DNA of 39,563 nucleotides, taken from assembly GCA_022783515.1 (NCBI GenBank), contig JALEWR010000104.1:1-39563 (forward strand), given 5' to 3'. Shown here piece by piece: positions 10,899 through 18,795 of this stretch; positions within the stretch are counted from its first letter, which is position 1, and each line of letters starts with the position of its first letter. The notes below the pieces were generated by a model that did no database searches, had not been told where the DNA came from, and was given only the letters and a program-made list of their open reading frames with translations. The position numbers were made by a program, and so were the translations under genes. This DNA is from Prevotella sp. Lineage in GTDB: Bacteria; Bacteroidota; Bacteroidia; Bacteroidales; Bacteroidaceae.

Positions 10899-13715
10899 AT
10901 GAAATATCACTTGAATCATATCATAGGAGCATTGGTAACATCGCTGTTGCCGATGACAACGGTTGAGGCACAGCCCGCTACTGACAGCTTGTCGGCAGCA
11001 CGGCAGACACAGATGGCATGGAAGAATACGGCAGCCGTGTCTACCGTAACATCCGACCGTTTGCTAAAAACCACATCGCCCTCTGTGGGCAATGCCTTGC
11101 ATGGTTTGTTGCCCGGTCTCACTGTGCTGCAGACGAATGGCGAGCCGGGTAACGACTTCTCTGTGCAAAACCTCTATAGCCGTGGTCGCAGTAGTTTTGT
11201 TGGCAGTCAGCAGATGTTGGTTATCGTCGACGGCTTTGAGTCGACCTTAGATTATCTCTCAGCAGCCGAAATAGAATCTGTGTCTTTGCTCAAAGATGCC
11301 GCAGCCTTGGCCTTGTATGGCGGTAGAGGAGCGAATGGTGTTTTGGTGGTAACCACCAAGAAAGGACGCCTTGCTTCGCCCGAGATTGCCATACGTTTGC
11401 AAACAGGCATCCAGACCCCCACTGTTAAGCCGGAGCCTGTAAGCTCGTACGACTATGCTCGTTTGTACAATCAAGCTTTGGTGAACGATGGTTTGGCACC
11501 TCGTTACGGTGAAGAAGCCTTGGGGGCTTATGCCAATGGCAGTAACCCCTATCTCTATCCGCAGGTGAACTGGCGAGACGAGCTTTTGAAAAACTCAGCT
11601 CCCATGCTCAATGCCGAGATGAGTTTCAGAGGTGGCAGCAATGTTATTCGCTATTATGTGATGGCAGGACTAATGCAGAATGAGGGACTTTTTAAAGGTA
11701 CCGATTCAAAGCGGAAAGAAAATTCCAATGCACATTTCCTGCGTTTGAACTTCCGTGCCAACCTCGATGTACAGGTGAACGAGGCCCTGATGGCATCGCT
11801 CTATGCAGGTGGAGCCATCATGGATAAGACCTCGCCTGGTGGCAGTTATAGTGCCTATAACATCATTAACTCTATTTGGGCGACACCTCCCAATGCCTTT
11901 CCTGTGAAGAATCCCGATGGCACATGGGGTGGCAATGCAGGTTTTACGAATCCCGTGGGCGACCTTTTGGGTAGAGGTTTGAATAAAGAAAATGCCCGTA
12001 CCTTGCAGGTTATCTTCCAATTGAAGTATGATTTTAAGAAGATGATTAAAGGTTTGTCGCTCACCGCAGGTATTGGTTATAACAATTTTGTGGCAGACAC
12101 ATCGCCCAAACGACGCAGTTATGCACGTTATGCCCTGGCGGCCAATGGTGTGGATGCCCAGAATAATCCGCTCTATACCTATACACAATATGGCGTAGAC
12201 GAGCCTCTCACCGCATCTGAAGGCTTCAGAACCGACAATAGTCGCATTAATCTAAAGGTACAAGCCGACTATCAACGCAGCTTTGGAGGTCATGATGTGG
12301 AGGCTTCTCTCTTCTTCCTCTCCGACCTATATAAAGAATACGGTGTGAGAGACGATTTGAGATACCTGAATTATGCAGGTCGTGTGGCTTATAGTTATAA
12401 CAAGACCTATATAGCCGAGGTTGCAGCCTCTTACATGGGGAACGACAATTTTGCACCCGGCAAGCGTTATGCACTCTTCCCAACGGCATCATTAGGATGG
12501 GTTGTTTCTAACGAAAACTTCATGCAGAAGGTGACATGGTTAGATTATCTCAAGTTGAGAGCGTCGTATGGTGTGGTGGGTAATGACCAGACAGCAGGCC
12601 GGTATCTCTTCGATGTACGCTATTCGGGCCGTGGCAGCTATCTCTTCGGAGTGGGCAACCAAACATCTTCGGGCTTTTCAGAAACTTCTTTGCCCAACAC
12701 TGAAGTGACCTGGGAACGCAAGAAAATCTTGAATGTAGGTTTGGAAGCACGCGTCTTAAAAAAACTCACAGTGGGTTTGGAATACTTCAACGAGTTGCAT
12801 CAAGATATTCTTACCTTGCCTAACTCTTCTGTCTTAGGTTTTGTGGGGGCATCATACGGTAATATTCTTCCTTTGATGAATATCGGAAAGGTAAAGAATC
12901 ATGGTATGGAGTTCACCGCTCGTTACGACGGAACAATAGCCAAGAAGGTGAACTATTTCGTTGAGGCAGGCACTTGGTTTGCCCGTAGTAGGGTGGAGGA
13001 AATGGGAGAGAACCTCAAGTCGTATGACTATCTTTACGGTAAGGGAAATGCAGTAGGTCGTCCCATCGTGTTGGTGGCAGACCGACTTTACCAAGCATCC
13101 GACTTTGAAGCTGATGGAACGTTGAAAGCTAATCATGCCATACCTCAATATGGAATGGTGAAACCGGGCGACATTAAGTATGTTGACCAGAATGGCGACC
13201 AAATGATTGATGGCAACGACTCTTATCCCGTGGGCTACTCGGCTCTTCCCGAGTGGAATTATAGCTTCCGTTTAGGCTTCCAATATAAGGGCTTCGACGT
13301 AGATGCTTTATTCCATGGTGTGGCAAACCGCGACCTCTATATCAACGGTACGCCGCTCTACTCGTTTTACAAGAACTCCACTGCCTCTGCCTTGGCACTC
13401 GACAGCTGGACAGCCGACAATACCGATGCCGCTTATCCCCGTTTGTCGACAGTGAACTTCGACAACAATTATCGCACCTCTACTTATTGGAGACGCAATG
13501 GTTCTTATCTGCGTTTGCGTAATTTGTTGGTGGGCTACACCTTGCCCGCATCCATCAGTAAGGCTGTGCGTTTAGGCAGCATCTATGCTTATTTCAATGC
13601 CGTTAATCTCTTCACAATCGATCATTTGGATGGTTTGGGCGACCCTGAAATGGGCGTTAATGCCAATTATCCGCTCATGAGAAACTATCACATTGGATTG
13701 AAGTTATCGTTTTAA
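10899..13715 (+). CDS. SusC-family outer-membrane transporter lacking N-terminal extensions (SusC2)
   Basis: 938 aa, about 200 residues shorter than SusC1. After a signal peptide (MKYHLNHIIG...TTVEAQ) the protein goes almost at once into the plug domain (VGNALHGLLPGLTVLQTNGEPGND, MLVIVDGFES, LYGGRGANGVLVVTTKKG). The STN domain and the carboxypeptidase-like domain are absent, and no EVVVVGYG-type TonB box is visible; TDSLSAARQTQMAWKN occupies its place. The barrel is otherwise complete and ends in GLKLSF. It is paired with susD2 28 bases downstream. The missing extensions may mean divergent TonB coupling. I see no frameshift or internal stop, so it is probably functional rather than decayed. 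Confidence 0.95.
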   Translation: MKYHLNHIIGALVTSLLPMTTVEAQPATDSLSAARQTQMAWKNTAAVSTVTSDRLLKTTSPSVGNALHGLLPGLTVLQTNGEPGNDFSVQNLYSRGRSSFVGSQQMLVIVDGFESTLDYLSAAEIESVSLLKDAAALALYGGRGANGVLVVTTKKGRLASPEIAIRLQTGIQTPTVKPEPVSSYDYARLYNQALVNDGLAPRYGEEALGAYANGSNPYLYPQVNWRDELLKNSAPMLNAEMSFRGGSNVIRYYVMAGLMQNEGLFKGTDSKRKENSNAHFLRLNFRANLDVQVNEALMASLYAGGAIMDKTSPGGSYSAYNIINSIWATPPNAFPVKNPDGTWGGNAGFTNPVGDLLGRGLNKENARTLQVIFQLKYDFKKMIKGLSLTAGIGYNNFVADTSPKRRSYARYALAANGVDAQNNPLYTYTQYGVDEPLTASEGFRTDNSRINLKVQADYQRSFGGHDVEASLFFLSDLYKEYGVRDDLRYLNYAGRVAYSYNKTYIAEVAASYMGNDNFAPGKRYALFPTASLGWVVSNENFMQKVTWLDYLKLRASYGVVGNDQTAGRYLFDVRYSGRGSYLFGVGNQTSSGFSETSLPNTEVTWERKKILNVGLEARVLKKLTVGLEYFNELHQDILTLPNSSVLGFVGASYGNILPLMNIGKVKNHGMEFTARYDGTIAKKVNYFVEAGTWFARSRVEEMGENLKSYDYLYGKGNAVGRPIVLVADRLYQASDFEADGTLKANHAIPQYGMVKPGDIKYVDQNGDQMIDGNDSYPVGYSALPEWNYSFRLGFQYKGFDVDALFHGVANRDLYINGTPLYSFYKNSTASALALDSWTADNTDAAYPRLSTVNFDNNYRTSTYWRRNGSYLRLRNLLVGYTLPASISKAVRLGSIYAYFNAVNLFTIDHLDGLGDPEMGVNANYPLMRNYHIGLKLSF

Positions 13716-13743
13716 GGCATACTCACTTTAAACAAATAATGAT

Positions 13744-16413
13744 ATGAAACGTTTATTATTAAAACCATATATGCTACTTCTCTTGACTCCGGTGGCTTTC
13801 TCTACATCGTGTAGCGACTATCTGGACAGAGAATCCGACTCGTTTATTGATAAGAAGATGACTTTTACGTCGTACGAACGTACTAGTCGCTACTTGGTCA
13901 ATGTTTATGCCTTGATGCCCGACGGACTCAACCGTATGGATGAAGGGGCGATGTTTGATGCAGCGACCGACGATGGCGAACACGCTCTCGAAAGTTCTTC
14001 TATCCAAAAGATGAATACAGGCTCGTGGAATGCAATCAGCAATCCCGACGATTTATGGAACAGGTATTATGCGGGTATCCGCATGGCAAGCGAGTTTATT
14101 GAGAACGCCGATCAAGTGGACTTGGAACGCTATCGTCTTGATCCGGGTAGTGGGCAGGAATATGAAAACCGCTTGAAAGACATTCGTGTGTGGAAGGCAG
14201 AGGCTCGTTTCTTGCGTGCCTACTTTCATTTTGAACTGTTGAAGCGTTATGGCCCTATCCCTTTGATTAGCAAGTCGCTTTCCATCAACGAGAATTATGG
14301 TAATATGGAACGCCCCACGATGGAGCAATGTGTGGAGTTTATAGCCAACGAATGTGATGAAGCAGCCAAAGACCTGGAGCTGACACCTTGGCGTGATGAA
14401 ACCGCTTTGGGTCGTGCCACTAAGGGTGCAGCCCTGGCATTGAAGAGTCGTCTGTTGCTCTATGCTGCCAGTCCGCTATATTTGGATTGGGAGAACACAT
14501 CCGAAACAGTGTTGCCCACAGACAAGGCTCGCTGGACGGCAGCTGCCCAGGCTGCAAAAGCTGTCATTGACCTGGGACAATACTCTTTGCATCCTCAATA
14601 TGAGACGTTGTTTAAGAACGCTTTTAATAGCAGTGAATATATTTTGATGCGTCGTTACACCGCCAGCTCAAGTTTTGAAGGCTATAATTTCCCCGTGAGT
14701 TATGGAGGAAAGGGCGGTATGAATCCTTCGCAAAACCTGGTGGATGCCTATGAAATGGCAGATGGCGGTGAGTTTACATGGAGCAATGCTTTGCATCAGG
14801 CTCATCCTTATCTCAATCGTGATGCTCGTTTGAATGCTACCATCATTCTTAACGATTCTACTTGGCAAAACAAGAAGGTGGAAACTTTCACCGGAGGAAA
14901 AGACGGAAAGCATCAGCCCAATGCCACTAAGACAGGTTATTATCTCAAGAAGTTTGCTAATAGCGAGGTGAATATCCTTACGGGCGGTGGTGCTGTCGGC
15001 CACACTTGGCCCATCTTCCGTTTGGCGGAAATCTATCTTAACTATGCAGAGGCATTGAATGAAAGTGAACCCGGACATGCAGACATTCTTTCTTATCTCA
15101 ATGCCGTGCGTAAACGTGCCGGACAACCCGACATTGCCCCAGGCTTTTCTCAAGAACGTATGCGTGAATATATCCGAAGAGAACGTCGTGTGGAATTGGC
15201 TTTTGAGGAGCATCGTGCATGGGATGTTCGCCGTTGGAAGATTGCTTCTGCCACATTGGGAGCCGACTTGAAAGGTATGGAAATTACCACTAAGGGCTCT
15301 TCAACAACCACAACGGTAACCAATCCCGTAAGTCCTGCGTCTTCTTCTATTCCAGCCTCTGAAGTACCTGCAGGATGGTATTATTATGATGGAGACGAAT
15401 TTAATGGTGTGGAAATAGACAACAAATACTGGGGTATCTATGGCGACAACTTCACACAGAACGCCAATTATGGTGCTCCGCAAGGTATGCTTCAAACTTA
15501 TCGCAAAGAGCAAGTGGCCATTGTTAACGATGGCGACAAGCGTGTGGCACGCATCACAGCCACTCGTGATGGCAATCCACCCGCTCCCACACATAGCAGT
15601 GTGGCCCATCGACCGGGTTGGTGGTCGGGCGGTCTTTCCAGCCGTGATGCCAACCGTTATGGAAACGACAGTAAGATGTACCCCTTGTTCTCACGTATTG
15701 AGGTAAAAGCTAAAGTGCCTTATTACTATGGTGTGTGGATGGCTGCATGGTTACGCCACTATCTGGGGGCAGGTGTGGCTGAGTTGGATTTGGAAGAGTT
15801 CTTCATCAAATACTACGAGACCACGCAGAATCCTTATCAGGTAAACCAGACAGTCCATGTTTGGAATAGCGAAACCAATAAAACCGATGTCAATGCCAAT
15901 CGCATGGCACGCTATACCATCATGAATGCCAATCCTGGCAACGACTATCATGTCTATGGTGTAGAGGTAGACCCCGACCCATCGGCTCCTACAGAACATG
16001 CCATCATCAGTTTTCTCTTGGACGGTAAGGTAACGAATGTATGGAAGACCCGTGATTATGGCAATAAGTATAATAGCTTTATTAAGCGTGCTATTGCTGA
16101 GAAACGTGAGATGACAACATGGGATTTGGCATTGACAGGTCAGGTCGGTGGTAATGATGTGAGTGTGGGTTTCCCTGAAGACCGCGATCCCAACCTTCGC
16201 AATATGACGATGGAGATTGATTGGGTGCGTGTCTTCACGCGTAACAACTATGGCTCTGATTCGTCGTCTTCGCCTGTGGTTGTCAACGAGAAATATCGTT
16301 ACACTCCTTACACGGTGGAGCAACGTACATTCTTGCCTAAGATGTATTGGTATCCTATACCCGAGACCGAGAAGTTGAAGATGCAGTCTTGGAAACAAAA
16401 TCCCGGCTGGTAA
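13744..16413 (+). CDS. SusD-family lipoprotein with an inserted GH16 endo-glucanase domain (SusD2-GH16)
   Basis: 889 aa hybrid. Lipobox AFSTSC, Cys23, then SDYLDRES. Residues ~24-517 are a SusD body (FRLAEIYLNYAEALNES, RRERRVELAFEEHRAWDVRRW, LGADLKGMEITTKG). A Ser/Thr/Pro-rich linker (about 518-545) leads into a GH16 domain at about 546-832: DEFNGVEIDNKYWGIY, LFSRIEVKAKVPYYYGVWMA, the active-site motif ELDLE (Glu680 nucleophile, Asp682, Glu684 acid/base), YHVYGVEVDPD, ISFLLDGKV and MEIDWVRVF. A second Ser-rich linker follows, and the SusD fold then resumes with the canonical C-terminus (RTFLPKMYWYPIPETEKLK...WKQNPGW, ~849-889). Without the insert the SusD part is about 560 aa, a normal length. 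The motif lacks the extra residue of ExDxxE laminarinases, resembling lichenase-type enzymes. Predicted role: surface glycan capture plus endo-cleavage in one polypeptide. Confidence 0.93.
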   Translation: MKRLLLKPYMLLLLTPVAFSTSCSDYLDRESDSFIDKKMTFTSYERTSRYLVNVYALMPDGLNRMDEGAMFDAATDDGEHALESSSIQKMNTGSWNAISNPDDLWNRYYAGIRMASEFIENADQVDLERYRLDPGSGQEYENRLKDIRVWKAEARFLRAYFHFELLKRYGPIPLISKSLSINENYGNMERPTMEQCVEFIANECDEAAKDLELTPWRDETALGRATKGAALALKSRLLLYAASPLYLDWENTSETVLPTDKARWTAAAQAAKAVIDLGQYSLHPQYETLFKNAFNSSEYILMRRYTASSSFEGYNFPVSYGGKGGMNPSQNLVDAYEMADGGEFTWSNALHQAHPYLNRDARLNATIILNDSTWQNKKVETFTGGKDGKHQPNATKTGYYLKKFANSEVNILTGGGAVGHTWPIFRLAEIYLNYAEALNESEPGHADILSYLNAVRKRAGQPDIAPGFSQERMREYIRRERRVELAFEEHRAWDVRRWKIASATLGADLKGMEITTKGSSTTTTVTNPVSPASSSIPASEVPAGWYYYDGDEFNGVEIDNKYWGIYGDNFTQNANYGAPQGMLQTYRKEQVAIVNDGDKRVARITATRDGNPPAPTHSSVAHRPGWWSGGLSSRDANRYGNDSKMYPLFSRIEVKAKVPYYYGVWMAAWLRHYLGAGVAELDLEEFFIKYYETTQNPYQVNQTVHVWNSETNKTDVNANRMARYTIMNANPGNDYHVYGVEVDPDPSAPTEHAIISFLLDGKVTNVWKTRDYGNKYNSFIKRAIAEKREMTTWDLALTGQVGGNDVSVGFPEDRDPNLRNMTMEIDWVRVFTRNNYGSDSSSSPVVVNEKYRYTPYTVEQRTFLPKMYWYPIPETEKLKMQSWKQNPGW

Positions 16414-16436
16414 GTGGATGGTTTTTGAGTGATAGG

Positions 16437-16458
16437 GGGCGAACCGATGTGTTCGCCC
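16437..16458. repeat. GGGCGAAC hairpin repeat
   Basis: A perfect 8-bp stem, GGGCGAAC / GTTCGCCC, with a CGATGT loop 23 bases after the susD2 stop. It is related to the hairpin at 3353-3375. It has no T-tract, so it is more likely a dispersed palindrome or an mRNA-processing/attenuation stem inside the operon than a full terminator. Confidence 0.6.
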
Positions 16459-16535
16459 GCTGACAAATTCTTGATTGAATTGCAATTTAACTCAATCCAA
16501 CTCTTTCACTCATAGTCAAATAAAGAAAACATAAT

Positions 16536-18581
16536 ATGATGACAGGTATGAAAAGAATATATCAATGGCTGACAGTCTTCTTGGTGATATGGACCATCAT
16601 GAGTTGCAGCGAGAATAATATTGGTTATGACGAAGTGACCAATGTGCCGGAAGGCATTTATGTGGCAGGTGATGCCAGTGAGTTTTCGGTAGAAATAGCC
16701 AACGGTATGTTGGAGAGTCTTGACGGACAATCGTTGTATTCCATCAACACTTGGTTAAAACCCAATGGAAATTTCTATATCTCTTATGTGGGCGAAGACG
16801 GTCAGCCCAAGCGTGTGGGAGTGGCGAGTACTGCCTCATCTGCCTCTGAACCCATCAAAACCTACGTTTTGAAAGAAGGTGGCGAGGGTGTCAGTGTGGT
16901 AGAAGAGGGTTTGTACCGTTTAATTCTTAACACCGAAAAAAATGAGTTGACGGTGTTGCCTTATCATTTCCGCATAAGAGGTAAGATGGCGATGACCGAA
17001 GGAGGCGACCGAGAAGTGGCTCTGCCCAATATGACATACGATAAGAATCAGCATATCGTAACATGGACAACAGGTGCCGATAACCGCCTAATCCTTCCCT
17101 CGGAGTTTACTTTTGCTTATACTGATAGCGAAGAACCAGTGGCTATTAAGACGACAGAGGGCAATACCTTTGAATTACCGTCTTATTATACAGGTACGGC
17201 AGGAAACGTGAAGATGAATACGCTGGCCGCTGAATTCGCCGATTTGACGAGCGAATCGACCGTCAATCTGAATCTCCGTCGTAAGGGCAACTATCAAGTA
17301 ACCTTGAAGTATGATGTGTTGGCGAAGAAGTTCGCTGCCAATATCTTGGGTGATGAACTAATCGAACCCGAACCTACGGGTTATCCGCAACAGCTCTTTA
17401 TGGCAGGCGAGGAGTTGGGAGGTTTCAATTCTCCTGGTATGATTCGCATGGCTCCTGTAGGTGCTTTGGGCAATGGGTCGTTCTGGGCAATGGGCTATTT
17501 CACTCAAGGTAAGGGCGTTCAATGGTCTGCTAATGCTAATGGCACCGACAGTTTCTCTACTTTAGGCAATAACGTTAACTTCACAGTCGATGGACAAGGC
17601 AAGGCTACGGTTAATCGTTCGGGTTATTATGTGGTATATATCGACATGCACCGCAAGCTCATTGCTTTTGAAGAACCCGAACTTTATGGTATCGGCACTT
17701 GCTTTGATGGAGTGGAAGCTCCTATCAAACTGAGTGATGGTATGTTTAAAGCCACAACTTCATCGGAGGGTAGTTTACAGATGTATGCCAGCTCGTTGTA
17801 TAATAATAGAGATTGGAATACGATGGAATTTAATATCCTCAATGGTAAGATTGTATATCGTGGAGTAGGCGAATTGCCCACTGTTCCTGTGGCTGCACAA
17901 GTGCCTATTGAACTCGACTTAAAGACACAGACTGCCGAAATGGTATTGCCTACCGGTGTTAAGCATCTGCCTACATCTGCTACCAACCTCTATCTCATTG
18001 CCGATAATATTGGTGACGGAAACTGGGGGTCGGATGGTGTGGCCACGATGTGGAATACATGGGGAAACAAACAGACCTTTATCTATCTGCACCACTTTAA
18101 GGCAGGTATGAAGCTAAGTGTTTCTACGAGCAAGGTCTTCGGTAAAAACGAGTTTGTAGCTCTCACCAATAACAAGGGTTATGAAGTGGTGAAGAGTAAG
18201 GCGGTGGTGCCTCACGATGGCGTTTATATGGTATATGTGGATATGAGTACTCGCGACTTCCATCTGCTCGATGCCACTGTTTATGCCTATGGTGCAGCGG
18301 CAAATGATGCGAGCAACAAGCATCTCACACCTTTCGTTTTGAACGACGACAAGAAAACAATGTCGCTCACTCTGCCTGCCGATGGCCGTCTGCGTTTAGA
18401 CCCTGTCAATACCATCATGACGGCTTCTGGTGCATGGAAGCGTGAACTCTATTTCGCTCCCGAAGGCGGTGACATCAAGATGCGTTTAGTGGGTGAACCC
18501 GAACCCAACCAAAAGCACGTTTGGAAGGCCGGCACACGCATCACACTCGATTTTGAAACAATGAAGGCAACGGTGGAATAA
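16536..18581 (+). CDS. multi-module surface glycan-binding lipoprotein, SusE/SusF-like
   Basis: 681 aa. Lipobox TIMSC puts the acylated Cys at residue 24; an alternative ATG at 16548 (residue 5) gives a more usual signal peptide (MKRIYQWLTVFLVIW). The mature protein is a string of similar all-beta modules. Several begin with a LYxxGxx or QLFMAG-like strand and close with a gYyvvYiDmxxrkl strand: GLYRLILNTEKNELTV, GYYVVYIDMHRKLIAFEEPELYGIG, GVYMVYVDMSTRDFHLLDATVYAYG. This is the pattern of SusE/SusF-type starch-binding-like lipoproteins. By position after susD2 it should be the PUL's surface glycan-binding protein, probably for beta-glucan given the GH16 and GH3 neighbours. No catalytic motif is seen. 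Ligand specificity cannot be read from the sequence. Confidence 0.8.
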   Translation: MMTGMKRIYQWLTVFLVIWTIMSCSENNIGYDEVTNVPEGIYVAGDASEFSVEIANGMLESLDGQSLYSINTWLKPNGNFYISYVGEDGQPKRVGVASTASSASEPIKTYVLKEGGEGVSVVEEGLYRLILNTEKNELTVLPYHFRIRGKMAMTEGGDREVALPNMTYDKNQHIVTWTTGADNRLILPSEFTFAYTDSEEPVAIKTTEGNTFELPSYYTGTAGNVKMNTLAAEFADLTSESTVNLNLRRKGNYQVTLKYDVLAKKFAANILGDELIEPEPTGYPQQLFMAGEELGGFNSPGMIRMAPVGALGNGSFWAMGYFTQGKGVQWSANANGTDSFSTLGNNVNFTVDGQGKATVNRSGYYVVYIDMHRKLIAFEEPELYGIGTCFDGVEAPIKLSDGMFKATTSSEGSLQMYASSLYNNRDWNTMEFNILNGKIVYRGVGELPTVPVAAQVPIELDLKTQTAEMVLPTGVKHLPTSATNLYLIADNIGDGNWGSDGVATMWNTWGNKQTFIYLHHFKAGMKLSVSTSKVFGKNEFVALTNNKGYEVVKSKAVVPHDGVYMVYVDMSTRDFHLLDATVYAYGAAANDASNKHLTPFVLNDDKKTMSLTLPADGRLRLDPVNTIMTASGAWKRELYFAPEGGDIKMRLVGEPEPNQKHVWKAGTRITLDFETMKATVE

Positions 18582-18743
18582 CCTTCCCCAACCCATTGCT
18601 TTGCTTTACAGCGATTCTCAATTCTCTCGCTGTGAAAAAACAAGCAACGGTCTCCGGCCCAAGGAAGGGAGAGTTGCTAAGCTTATATTGTCTGTAAGCT
18701 CTGTTACCTCTATAAACTCTACAAGCCCTATAGGCCCCTCTCT

Positions 18744-18756
18744 CCTCCTTGGGAGG
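18744..18756. repeat. CCTCC-TTG-GGAGG hairpin
   Basis: A perfect 5-bp stem within a longer pyrimidine/purine-skewed palindrome (CCCCTC...GAGGGG) 40 bases before the GH3 start. Same dispersed type as the one at 25199-25213 upstream of dsbD. Confidence 0.5.
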
Positions 18757-18795
18757 GGCTGGGATGGGGTAATTTCTTTAATACAACTTTAAACT

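Noticed and set aside
10899..13715. SusC2 considered a decayed, 5'-truncated gene
   Set aside because: It has its own signal peptide and start with normal spacing after susD1, an intact plug and barrel, and no stops or frameshifts.
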